Source: CAZAQK01 sp046344715
Lineage (GTDB): Bacteria > Pseudomonadota > Alphaproteobacteria > Rickettsiales > SXRF01
Direction: 5' to 3'
Length of the DNA stretch: 64,000 bases
Assembly: GCA_046344715.1 (NCBI GenBank)
Contig: JBKDKX010000004.1
Span: 38,940-102,939, forward strand
Position 1 is the stretch's first letter. Each line of letters starts with the position of its first letter. A program made the position numbers and the translations under genes. Positions 8,701 through 16,113 of the stretch are shown one piece after another. The notes beneath the pieces are model-generated. The model was not told the origin of the DNA, ran no database searches, and worked only from the letters and a program-made list of their open reading frames with translations.

Positions 8701-9875
8701 CGGTCTATCTCCCCGAAAACGATATCCATTGTGCCTATGATAGCCACAACATCTGCCAGCATATGCCCTTTGCTCATAAAGTCCAGTGCCTGCAGGTGTG
8801 CAAACCCTGGCGCGCGCACCTTGCAGCGGTATGGTTTGTTTGTGCCATCCGCCACCAGATACACGCCAAATTCACCTTTTGGTGCTTCCACAGCCGTATA
8901 GGTTTCACCGGCAGGCACGTGATACCCTTCGGTATATAACTTGAAGTGATGGATAAGCGCTTCCATGGACTGTTTCATATTACCACGCTTAGGTGGCGCA
9001 ATTTTAGGATCATCGGTTACCACTGGCCCTTTTGGCATACGGTCAAGACACTGTTTGATAATGCGAAGCGACTGGCGCATTTCTTCCATGCGTACCAGAT
9101 ACCTATCCCACGAATCGCCATTTTTGCCGATCGGAATATCAAAATCCAGCTGTTCATAAATTTCATACGGCTGGCTCTTACGTAAATCCCATGCAATGCC
9201 TGATCCACGCAGCATCGGCCCAGAGAACCCCCAGTCAAATGCTTCTTTGGCTGTGACGATACCAATATCAACAAGCCGCTGCTTGAAGATGCGGTTTTCG
9301 GTTAGTAGGCTATCTACGTCATCAATGATTTTTTTGAAACCTTCAGCGAAGGAATAAATATCGTCTTCCATGCCTGCCGGAATATCCTGATGCACCCCAC
9401 CCGGGCGAATATAAGCAGAATGGAAGCGTGCACCGGAAGCACGCTCATAAAATTCCAGCACTTTTTCACGCTCTTCAAACATCCAGAGCAGCGGTGTCAT
9501 TGCCCCAACATCAAGCGCTTGTGTGGTGACGTTAAGAATATGGTTTAAGATGCGGGTAAGCTCGGAGAAGAGCACGCGGATGTATTTGGCACGAAGTGGC
9601 ACTTCGCAACCCAGCAGCTTTTCCACCGCCAGTGAGAAGCAATGCTCCTGGTTCATCGGCGATACATAATCCAGCCGGTCAAAATAAGGCAGTGCTTGCA
9701 AATAGGTTTTGTGCTCAATCAATTTTTCTGTGCCACGATGCAGAAGGCCGATATGCGGATCAGCGCGTTGCACCACCTCCCCGTCCATCTCCAGCACAAG
9801 CCGAAGCACACCATGCGCCGCCGGATGTTGTGGGCCAAAATTGAGGGTGAGATTTTTCAGTTCGACCTGAGTCAT
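8697..9875 (-). CDS. nuoD: NADH-quinone oxidoreductase subunit D
   Basis: 392 residues, the separate (not NuoCD-fused) form. Characteristic blocks are NFGPQHPAAHGVLRL near residue 12, HIGLLHRGTEKLIE, FDRLDYVSPMNQEH and the C-terminal DIVFGEIDR. These residues line the quinone pocket beside NuoB. It overlaps the GNAT gene upstream and the exported-protein gene downstream by four bases each. Confidence 0.97.
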   Translation of the reverse strand: MTQVELKNLTLNFGPQHPAAHGVLRLVLEMDGEVVQRADPHIGLLHRGTEKLIEHKTYLQALPYFDRLDYVSPMNQEHCFSLAVEKLLGCEVPLRAKYIRVLFSELTRILNHILNVTTQALDVGAMTPLLWMFEEREKVLEFYERASGARFHSAYIRPGGVHQDIPAGMEDDIYSFAEGFKKIIDDVDSLLTENRIFKQRLVDIGIVTAKEAFDWGFSGPMLRGSGIAWDLRKSQPYEIYEQLDFDIPIGKNGDSWDRYLVRMEEMRQSLRIIKQCLDRMPKGPVVTDDPKIAPPKRGNMKQSMEALIHHFKLYTEGYHVPAGETYTAVEAPKGEFGVYLVADGTNKPYRCKVRAPGFAHLQALDFMSKGHMLADVVAIIGTMDIVFGEIDR

Positions 9876-10378
9876 AAAAACCTATGCATAATGTACACAT
9901 CCACCAGTTTTTTTGTAGCATGTTGGAAACCTTTGGGCAGCGTGCCAACAATTTTAAACCCCAGCGATTGCCACAATTCCACCGCTATCTTGTTGGTGCT
10001 GACCACAAAGTTGAACTGCATAGCCTTATAGCCAAGTTTCTTTGCCTGCTTGATAGCATGCTTGCCAAGCGCCTGCCCGATCCCCATACGACGATAATCC
10101 GGACTAACGATAAAAGAAGCATTAGCCACGTGATCGGCATGGCAGGTGCGGTTCGGGCGCACCGCCGCCATAGCCGCCACCTTACCCTTGACATCAGCCA
10201 CATAGCAATGTGTGCCTTTGGCAGTCATCCAGTATGCAAGTGAACGTTCTGGCGTCATCTCTTTACGTGAATAAGAATAGGTTTGCCCCTCATCGAGAAT
10301 CTGGCAGAAAATGTCATATATCTCTTCAAAATCTTCTAACTTTGCTTCCCTGATGGTGAATGCTGCTTGCTTTGCCAT
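9872..10378 (-). CDS. GNAT family N-acetyltransferase in nuo operon
   Basis: 168 residues with the full GNAT fold. The acetyl-CoA pyrophosphate loop RRMGIGQALGKHAI lies at about residues 96-109, followed by FVVSTNKIAVELWQSLGFK, the usual N-x-x-A-x-x-L-Y/W-x-x-x-GF strand. The acceptor cannot be deduced; the closest general types are amino-acid or antibiotic acetyltransferases. It lies between nuoC and nuoD with tight spacing at both ends. Confidence 0.85.
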   Translation of the reverse strand: MAKQAAFTIREAKLEDFEEIYDIFCQILDEGQTYSYSRKEMTPERSLAYWMTAKGTHCYVADVKGKVAAMAAVRPNRTCHADHVANASFIVSPDYRRMGIGQALGKHAIKQAKKLGYKAMQFNFVVSTNKIAVELWQSLGFKIVGTLPKGFQHATKKLVDVYIMHRFL

Positions 10379-10380
10379 CG

Positions 10381-10977
10381 CTATTTCGTTCCTGTCGCCT
10401 TCTCATCCCCAGGCAGCACATAGTCCGCGCCCTCCCACGGACTTAAAAAATCAAAACTGCGGTAAGCCTGATTGAGCTTTACCGGCTCATACACCACGCG
10501 CTTTTGCACTTCATCATACCTAAGCTCAACATAGCCGGTAAGGGGGAAATCTTTGCGCTGCGGATGCCCGTCAAACCCATAATCTGTAAGTATACGGCGC
10601 AGATCAGGATGACCGGCGAACAGCACACCGTACATATCCCACACTTCGCGCTCATACCAACCAGCAGCAGAATACACACCACAAGCCGTTGGCACCGGAG
10701 TTTTATCATCAGTCGCAATCTTTACACGAATACGGGCATTGTGTGTGAAACTGAGCAGATGATACACCACCTCAAAACGTTTCTCGCGATCAGGATAATC
10801 CACACCACAAATATCCGTAAGCTGCACGAATTGACAAGATGCATCATCACGCAAAAACCACAGCAGGGTTTCGAGATGCGCGTGATCAGTATGAATGACA
10901 AACTCGCCATTCACCATCCCAGCATGGAGAATACTACCGGAAATGGATTGTTGTAAATACGCGACAAAATCGTTCAT
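10381..10977 (-). CDS. nuoC: NADH-quinone oxidoreductase subunit C
   Basis: 198 residues, the 30-kDa subunit. The family signature WYEREVWDMYGVLFAGHPDLRRILTDYGF is present in the expected middle (residues about 106-134), as is GHPQRKDFPLTGYVELRYD. It is a peripheral-arm scaffold next to NuoD. It overlaps nuoB by four bases. Confidence 0.96.
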   Translation of the reverse strand: MNDFVAYLQQSISGSILHAGMVNGEFVIHTDHAHLETLLWFLRDDASCQFVQLTDICGVDYPDREKRFEVVYHLLSFTHNARIRVKIATDDKTPVPTACGVYSAAGWYEREVWDMYGVLFAGHPDLRRILTDYGFDGHPQRKDFPLTGYVELRYDEVQKRVVYEPVKLNQAYRSFDFLSPWEGADYVLPGDEKATGTK

Positions 10978-11519
10978 CGTATGATTGTCCCTACACGACG
11001 GATTTTTTTCTGAAGCTGAAGAATGCCATACATCAGTGCCTCAGCAGTTGGCGGACAACCGGGCACATACACATCCACCGGCACAATACGATCACAACCG
11101 CGCACCACCGAATAGGAATAATGGTAATAGCCGCCACCATTGGCGCAGCTACCCATGGAAATCACATAGCGCGGTTCGGCCATCTGGTCATAGACTTTGC
11201 GCAGTGCCGGTGCCATTTTGTTGCACAGCGTGCCAGCCACAATCATCACGTCCGCCTGACGCGGACTGGGGCGAAACACTACACCCAAATGATCCATATC
11301 ATAGCGCGATGCTGCCGCCTGCATCATCTCCACCGCGCAACATGCCAGACCAAATGTCATTGGCCAAAGCGAGCCGGAACGCGCCCAATTTACCAGATGG
11401 TCAAGCTTGGCGACTACAAAGCCCTTGTCGTTCATCTGATCGAAAGCCTGCTTCAGCAGCCTGTCCTGATCGGTAATGAGCGGCTGGTGACTGGCAACTG
11501 GTGACTGAATTACTCCCAT
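10974..11519 (-). CDS. nuoB: NADH-quinone oxidoreductase subunit B
   Basis: The ATG at 11519 is chosen because GAAAGGGG lies eight bases upstream; an ATG at 11540 is also open. The product is 181 residues with N2 cluster ligands C60, C61, C125 and C155. The first 15 residues (MGVIQSPVASHQPLI) are unlike usual NuoB starts. They are encoded by two copies of a CAGTCACCAG word, a low-complexity repeat also seen elsewhere in the window. The gene overlaps the nuoA 3' end by ten bases. Confidence 0.95.
   Translation of the reverse strand: MGVIQSPVASHQPLITDQDRLLKQAFDQMNDKGFVVAKLDHLVNWARSGSLWPMTFGLACCAVEMMQAAASRYDMDHLGVVFRPSPRQADVMIVAGTLCNKMAPALRKVYDQMAEPRYVISMGSCANGGGYYHYSYSVVRGCDRIVPVDVYVPGCPPTAEALMYGILQLQKKIRRVGTIIR
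11474..11507. repeat. Low-complexity direct repeat inside nuoB 5' coding region
   Basis: On the minus strand the word CAGTCACCAG occurs twice, separated by TTGC, giving the peptide QSPVASHQP. The pheT copy at 38806-38830 also yields the tetrapeptide SHQP. The word resembles the CCAGCAACTAG-type elements at 25516-25591. It sits where NuoB homologues vary most. Confidence 0.5.
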
Positions 11520-11875
11520 TCGAGTGCCCCTTTCTTCCATTCATAAAGAAAGCCAATGGTCAGCACAAATAAGAACCCCATCATAGACCAGAACCCCGGC
11601 ACACCAATTTCTTCCAGTGAAATTGCCCACGGGAACAAAAAAGCCACTTCAAGGTCAAAGATGATGAATAAAATTGCTACCAAATAAAAGCGCACATCAA
11701 ACTTGCCGCGTGCGTCGCCGAATGCATCAAAGCCGCACTCATAGGCGGAGACTTTTTCCTTATCCGGCTTTTGCCGCGCCAGCAACATCGGCAAAAAAAC
11801 CATTACACACGCAAGCCCACAGGCAATGCCAAGAAAAACCAGTATCGGAAAGTAGTTTTGTAAGAGTGTATCCAT
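11510..11875 (-). CDS. nuoA: NADH-quinone oxidoreductase subunit A
   Basis: 121 residues from ATG 11875 (an upstream TTG is open but extends past the family start). Three membrane helices and the conserved YECGFDAFGDARGKFDVRFY loop identify NuoA. It is the first gene of the nuo operon, whose promoter must lie in the 123 bases before the divergent gene at 11999. I see no clear ribosome-binding site directly before this ATG. Confidence 0.95.
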   Translation of the reverse strand: MDTLLQNYFPILVFLGIACGLACVMVFLPMLLARQKPDKEKVSAYECGFDAFGDARGKFDVRFYLVAILFIIFDLEVAFLFPWAISLEEIGVPGFWSMMGFLFVLTIGFLYEWKKGALEWE

Positions 11876-11934
11876 GCGTATGCTTTTACAGAGTAAACCC
11901 CCGCCTTGCAAAGGGATTTTTGCAATTTTTTACT

Positions 11935-11949
11935 GCAATAACTTATTGC
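11935..11949. promoter_or_regulatory. Candidate operator palindrome before nuoA
   Basis: A perfect inverted repeat of seven bases, GCAATAA and TTATTGC around one central C, lies in the only intergenic space between the divergent nuoA and the gene at 11999. Position and symmetry suit a regulator site, but no known consensus is matched with certainty. Chance occurrence in AT-rich spacer is possible. Confidence 0.3.
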
Positions 11950-11998
11950 GGGTAAAGGTTAATAAATGGTATAAAACTGAATCTGGAAAATACGTATC

Positions 11999-12541
11999 AT
12001 GACAAAAAAAATATCTCGCAGAACAGAACGCACCCATCAGGGCCTAAGTAATGATTCGATCGACATCCAGCAATGTCCGGCCTTTCCCAATCCGACCGGC
12101 ACAAGCACATTCCGCCAGTTTTTGATTGATAGCGAAAAACTCTACATTGATATTGAAAGACCGCGTGTAGCAAAACAGCTACATTTTTTACGCGATATGC
12201 TGGATAAGTTGGAAGAAAAGGGTTTTCTATCTCCGGCTGAACGCATACGTTTTCGCGATACGATTCCTGTATTGGCAAAGATTCAGGAAACTTTCAGGCA
12301 AACCAACAAAGAACTTCATTATAAAGCTGTTGAAATTGCTAAAACCAGTGATGGAGACAGCCACCAAAAAGCCAGACGCAAGGATAAAAATATCAGCCCG
12401 TTAAATGTCAACCCATTTGCAATACAAAACCAGGGATCCGCATGGCTGGAAGCTGCCGATAACCTCGATATCGTCATCGAAAAATTACAAGACATATGCG
12501 GCAAGATGGGAATTTCCCCCATGCCGCCGATATATCGCTAA
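11999..12541 (+). CDS. Hypothetical protein, helical, soluble
   Basis: 180 residues, not recognised. No signal peptide or membrane segment. The central part (residues about 40-115) is predicted helical with heptad-like spacing (FRQFLIDSEKLY, LHFLRDMLDKLEEKGFL). A basic patch follows (HQKARRKDKN), then a C-terminal amphipathic helix (LDIVIEKLQDICGKM). The gene diverges from nuoA and is followed after 20 bases by another unknown gene, with which it probably forms an operon. Confidence 0.65.
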   Translation: MTKKISRRTERTHQGLSNDSIDIQQCPAFPNPTGTSTFRQFLIDSEKLYIDIERPRVAKQLHFLRDMLDKLEEKGFLSPAERIRFRDTIPVLAKIQETFRQTNKELHYKAVEIAKTSDGDSHQKARRKDKNISPLNVNPFAIQNQGSAWLEAADNLDIVIEKLQDICGKMGISPMPPIYR

Positions 12542-12561
12542 CTCATTATAAACACGAATAT

Positions 12562-13086
12562 ATGAAGAAATTTGCCCAAAAAGAATTTCCATTTCCTGAC
12601 CCGCGTTCCGTGCAAGATCTGGCTACAGCCATCTGGAATTATGAACTACTGCCTGCGCGTGATTTTAGCAACGTGAAGGGAGAGCACATCCATAGCCAAG
12701 CTAAAACATTTGCATTTATTTCACTGGATGAAGGCTCTCGGCCAGTGCAAGAATTTCGCCATGCATTATTTGTTTTGTCCCAAGGCACGCAGGAAACATT
12801 GATACGCCGCACTATAGAAAACGCACTTTATACCCTTGAGGAACTTGCAGATATCTATGATAGGCATGCGGCAGAATCCAGGAAATCTGCTGCGATAGAA
12901 TTTATTGATACGCATGAGGGACCAGCCGCCAGGCATAATGCGGAAATAGCTGCCGATATCAATGATGCAGAAAATTATACAGTAATAGCGGGCAAACTAC
13001 GCTCCGATAATGAATTGCATCATTTGGTACATGCATTGGCCAACAAATTGCAAGTGCAGCTTAAGCCCAGAGAGCGCGAGCGATAA
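12562..13086 (+). CDS. Hypothetical protein, helical, soluble
   Basis: 174 residues from ATG 12562 (MKKFAQKEFPFPDP); the open frame extends further upstream into the previous gene, but this start leaves a 20-base spacer. Not recognised. It is rich in charged helices (RRTIENALYTLEELADIYDRHAAE) and ends in KPRERER. No export signal. Followed 12 bases later by a strong terminator, closing a two-gene operon. Confidence 0.65.
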   Translation: MKKFAQKEFPFPDPRSVQDLATAIWNYELLPARDFSNVKGEHIHSQAKTFAFISLDEGSRPVQEFRHALFVLSQGTQETLIRRTIENALYTLEELADIYDRHAAESRKSAAIEFIDTHEGPAARHNAEIAADINDAENYTVIAGKLRSDNELHHLVHALANKLQVQLKPRERER

Positions 13087-13098
13087 AACCACCAACCA

Positions 13099-13132
13099 TT
13101 AAAAAAGCCGCCCTTTTGGGCGGCTTTTTTAA
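13099..13132. terminator. Bidirectional rho-independent terminator
   Basis: AAAAAAGCCGCCC and GGGCGGCTTTTTT form a 13-base perfect inverted repeat with a TTTT loop. It has U-tracts on both strands, so it can end the plus-strand pair of unknown genes and the minus-strand tRNA-Asp transcript. Confidence 0.9.
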
Positions 13133-13209
13133 TGGCGGGAGTGACGGGACTCGAACCCGCGGCCTTCGCCGTGACAGGGCGACGCTCTAACCAACTGAGC
13201 TACACCCCC
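13133..13209 (-). tRNA. tRNA-Asp (GTC)
   Basis: The minus strand folds to a 77-base tRNA with CCA encoded. The acceptor stem pairs GGGGGTG with CACTCCC with one G-U. D arm GCTCAGTTGGTTAGAGC, anticodon loop CTGTCAC with GTC, and T arm around TTCGAGT are all present. Discriminator base is G, as expected for aspartate. Confidence 0.96.
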
Positions 13210-13234
13210 GCAAAGAAGTGTTTTTTACAAAAGA

Positions 13235-13311
13235 TGGTGGGCGATCACGGACTCGAACCGCGGACCCTCTCGGTGTAAACGAGATGCTCTAACCAACTGA
13301 GCTAATCGCCC
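13235..13311 (-). tRNA. tRNA-Val (TAC)
   Basis: 77 bases on the minus strand including encoded CCA. Acceptor GGGCGAT pairs with ATCGCCC; anticodon stem CTCG/CGAG encloses TTTACAC with anticodon TAC; T loop is TTCGAGT. It lies 25 bases upstream of tRNA-Asp and is probably co-transcribed with it. Confidence 0.96.
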
Positions 13312-13375
13312 ATCCTTTAGTAAAACGGAGTAGGCCTTTTACCTGTTTTTTTTAAGCAATGCAACGCCCTATTTA

Positions 13376-13413
13376 CAAAAAAAATAGAAAAAAACGCCCG
13401 GAATTCCGGGCGT
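13376..13413 (-). terminator. Terminator of hup
   Basis: Positions 13394-13413 are a perfect 20-base palindrome, ACGCCCGGAATTCCGGGCGT. On the minus strand it is followed by a T-rich tract (positions 13393 down to 13376). It lies about 135 bases past the hup stop, the gap being filled by a nested palindromic element. Confidence 0.85.
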
Positions 13414-13428
13414 CTCATATTTCGTAGA

Positions 13429-13545
13429 AATTATGCTAGGCTGAGCCGGATGCGAGGCAATGCCGCACTTGTTGCGGCATCCGGTTTTTTATACCAGACC
13501 CCGCAATAAATGCGGGGGTTGGCAGACGGCCAGCCTAGCGTAATT
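13429..13545. repeat. Nested palindromic element between hup and its terminator
   Basis: 117 bases. Outer 15-base arms (13429-13443 and 13531-13545) pair with a single G-T. Inside are two smaller hairpins: TGCCGCA/TGCGGCA (13461-13479), flanked by CCGGATGC/GCATCCGG, and CCCCGCA/TGCGGGG (13499-13517). The inner units match hairpins found at 32382 and 32504. The element begins one base after the hup stop codon. Confidence 0.8.
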
Positions 13546-13546
13546 A

Positions 13547-13843
13547 TTAGGCAGCTTTACGCTTGGAGCTCTTGTTCACCATTTCGGAGAGAGCTTTGCC
13601 AGCTTTGAATTTTGGTTTATTAGCCGCTGGAATTTTGATTACAGCGCCAGTACGAGGGTTACGGCCTTCGGTAGCTTTGCGGTGCACGGTGCAGAATGTG
13701 CCAAAACCAACAAGGCGAACTTCTTCACCTTTTGCTATGGATTTAGAAACACAAGAGATGAATGCATCAATGCACTCAGCTGCTGCTGCTTTGGTGATAC
13801 TGCATTTGTCTGCCACTTCGGCGATCAGTTCGTTCTTGTTCAT
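13547..13843 (-). CDS. hup: HU family DNA-binding protein
   Basis: 98 residues from ATG 13843, preceded by AGGGAG; the longer open frame upstream lacks family similarity. The HU fold is clear: MNKNELIAEVADKCSITK start, VGFGTFCTVHRK, and the DNA-contacting arm GRNPRTGAVIKIPA. It compacts and bends DNA as a dimer. It lies downstream of clpX in the same direction but is separated by the clpX terminator, so it should have its own promoter; TTGATT and TATCAA spaced by 16 bases at about 13910-13937 are possible elements. Confidence 0.95.
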   Translation of the reverse strand: MNKNELIAEVADKCSITKAAAAECIDAFISCVSKSIAKGEEVRLVGFGTFCTVHRKATEGRNPRTGAVIKIPAANKPKFKAGKALSEMVNKSSKRKAA

Positions 13844-14047
13844 TGTAAACTCCCTAGTTGCTTTTGTTACGCTTGCAACACGATATGAACCATTCACACC
13901 ATGGCTTGATATGCAAGCTACAAGGGAAATCAAGCACGGAAAAATACAAATGTAAACAGTAAAAATTTTCTTAATAAGAAAATAATTACTTGGAAGCGCG
14001 CACTGAGCCTACAATTTTCAACCAGCGAGCAATGTAAACATCTTACG

Positions 14048-14072
14048 AAAACACTGTAAAAACCAGTGTTTT
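14048..14072 (-). terminator. Terminator hairpin overlapping the clpX stop
   Basis: AAAACACTG and CAGTGTTTT form a perfect nine-base stem with a seven-base loop. On the minus strand it begins within the clpX stop codon and ends in a short T run. The stem is A-T rich, so it may be a weak terminator. Confidence 0.6.
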
Positions 14073-15336
14073 AGTGTGCTTTCTTACCGCTCTGTTTTTG
14101 ATCCGAATGCACAATTACCGGTGGTGCGCCATTATCAACAACATCGGCGTTTATGATTACCTCTTCGACATTTGGCATGCTCGGAAGATCATACATCAGA
14201 TCAAGCAACATGGTTTCAAGTATCGCACGTAAACCACGCGCACCTGTTTTGCGCTTGATTGCTTTCTTTGCAACTGCCTTCAATGCTTCATCAGAGAATC
14301 TGAGGCGAACGCCTTCCATTTCAAAGAGTTTCGCATATTGTTTTACGAGTGCGTTTTTTGGCTCTGTCAGAATAGAAATCAACGCATCTTCATCAAGATC
14401 CGTAAGCGTTGCGATGATTGGCAAACGGCCAACGAATTCAGGAATCAGGCCGAATTTCAGCAAATCTTCCGGCTCAACTTTAGAGAAGAGCGTCCCAATA
14501 CGCTGATTTTCCTGACTGCGTACATCGGCACCGAACCCAATTGCAGTACCTTTGCCACGTGCGGCAATAATTTTCTCAAGGCCTGAAAACGCACCGCCCA
14601 CAATAAACAGAATATTTCCGGTATCCACCTGCAGAAATTCCTGCTGCGGATGCTTGCGACCACCCTGCGGCGGAACCGATGCAACGGTGCCTTCCATGAG
14701 CTTCAGCAATGCCTGCTGCACGCCCTCGCCTGATACGTCACGGGTGATGGAGGGGTTATCAGATTTACGGGAGATTTTATCCACCTCGTCGATATACACG
14801 ATACCGCGCTGCGCACGCTCAACATTATAGTCAGCAGCTTGCAACAAACGCAGAATGATGTTTTCAACGTCTTCACCCACATAACCCGCTTCAGTCAGCG
14901 TGGTAGCATCCGCCATAGTGAATGGTACGTCGAGAATACGTGCGAGTGTCTGCGCCAGCAATGTCTTACCCGAACCGGTAGGCCCGATAAGCAGAATGTT
15001 TGATTTTGCCAACTCAACATCCGTATTTTTTTCCAGCAGCGATACGCGCTTGTAATGGTTGTGAACTGCAACAGAGAGTACTTTTTTCGCCTGTTCCTGA
15101 CCAATCACATAATCATCAAGCACCTTGCGAATTTCCGCAGGTTTAGCGATTTCATCACCTTCTTTAGCAAGCACACCCTTGTCAGCCGCGCGGATAATAT
15201 CCATGCAAAGTACAACGCATTCATCGCAGATAAACACGGTGGGGCCCGCAATGAGTTTGCGGACTTCATGCTCGCTCTTTCCACAGAAAGAGCAATAACG
15301 TGTGTTTTTGGATTCCTTGCTACCGGCTTTTGTCAC
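14071..15336 (-). CDS. clpX: ATP-dependent Clp protease ATP-binding subunit ClpX
   Basis: 421 residues, full length. The N-terminal zinc-binding domain has C15, C18, C37 and C40. Walker A GPTGSGKT lies at 118-125, followed by Walker B GIVYIDEVDKI and the pore loop GYVGED. The C-terminal part contains sensor II GARGLRAI. ClpX unfolds substrates and feeds them to ClpP, encoded just upstream; the tig-clpP-clpX order is conserved in bacteria. Confidence 0.98.
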   Translation of the reverse strand: MTKAGSKESKNTRYCSFCGKSEHEVRKLIAGPTVFICDECVVLCMDIIRAADKGVLAKEGDEIAKPAEIRKVLDDYVIGQEQAKKVLSVAVHNHYKRVSLLEKNTDVELAKSNILLIGPTGSGKTLLAQTLARILDVPFTMADATTLTEAGYVGEDVENIILRLLQAADYNVERAQRGIVYIDEVDKISRKSDNPSITRDVSGEGVQQALLKLMEGTVASVPPQGGRKHPQQEFLQVDTGNILFIVGGAFSGLEKIIAARGKGTAIGFGADVRSQENQRIGTLFSKVEPEDLLKFGLIPEFVGRLPIIATLTDLDEDALISILTEPKNALVKQYAKLFEMEGVRLRFSDEALKAVAKKAIKRKTGARGLRAILETMLLDLMYDLPSMPNVEEVIINADVVDNGAPPVIVHSDQKQSGKKAH

Positions 15337-15397
15337 AATACTACCTTTGACTCTATGCTACTGATTTCATTATAACGAATGACTTATTAAAATACCC

Positions 15398-16042
15398 TTA
15401 CGATTTAGGCTTCTTATCGGCCAGCTCTTCAGCGGCACGCTTATCAAGTACCTGATCTATAAGACCAAATTCTTTTGCCATTTCTGCACTCATGAAGTTA
15501 TCACGCTCCATGTTTTTCTCAATAATAGCCAATTTCTGGCCAGTATGCTTCACATAGACCTGATTCAACTTTGCTTTAAGGTTCAGTATTTCACGGGCAT
15601 GGATTTCAATGTCTGTTGCCTGCCCCTGGAAACCACCGGAAGGCTGGTGAATCATCACTCGCGCATTCGGCAGCGCATAACGCATACCAGGTTCACCTGC
15701 AGTAAGCAGCAGTGAGCCCATAGAAGCCGCCTGACCGAAACACAGCGTTGCCACTTTAGGACGGATATACTGCATGGTATCATAAATAGACATACCCGCA
15801 GTCACCACGCCGCCTGGCGAGTTAATGTACATGAAAATCTCTTTGTCAGGATTTTCTGATTCAAGGAAAAGCAGCTGCGCGCAGATGAGCGACGCCATCT
15901 GATCATGCACGGGACCAACCAAAAAGATAATACGCTCTTTTAACAGGCGTGAGTAAATGTCAAACGAGCGTTCGCCGCGACTTGTCTGTTCAATTACGAT
16001 AGGTACAAGTGTGCTAGCGAAAGTATCAACGATATCGGCCAT
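15398..16042 (-). CDS. clpP: ATP-dependent Clp protease proteolytic subunit
   Basis: 214 residues. The catalytic triad is visible as S107 (GQAASMGS), H132 (MIHQPSGG) and D181 (MERDNFMS), with the same spacing as E. coli ClpP. The short N-terminal propeptide MADIVDTFASTLVP is typical. It forms the tetradecameric proteolytic chamber used with ClpX. It lies 61 bases upstream of clpX and 71 bases after tig. Confidence 0.98.
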   Translation of the reverse strand: MADIVDTFASTLVPIVIEQTSRGERSFDIYSRLLKERIIFLVGPVHDQMASLICAQLLFLESENPDKEIFMYINSPGGVVTAGMSIYDTMQYIRPKVATLCFGQAASMGSLLLTAGEPGMRYALPNARVMIHQPSGGFQGQATDIEIHAREILNLKAKLNQVYVKHTGQKLAIIEKNMERDNFMSAEMAKEFGLIDQVLDKRAAEELADKKPKS

Positions 16043-16113
16043 AAGTTTTCCTAAGTGTTGTTTTTATTGACGTGTTAGTTTCTATGTAACGGCCAAAAGT
16101 TAATTATTCCTTA

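Noticed and set aside
13429..13545. Reading the palindromic stretch as a CRISPR array
   Set aside because: The repeats are inverted, not direct, and there are no regular spacers.
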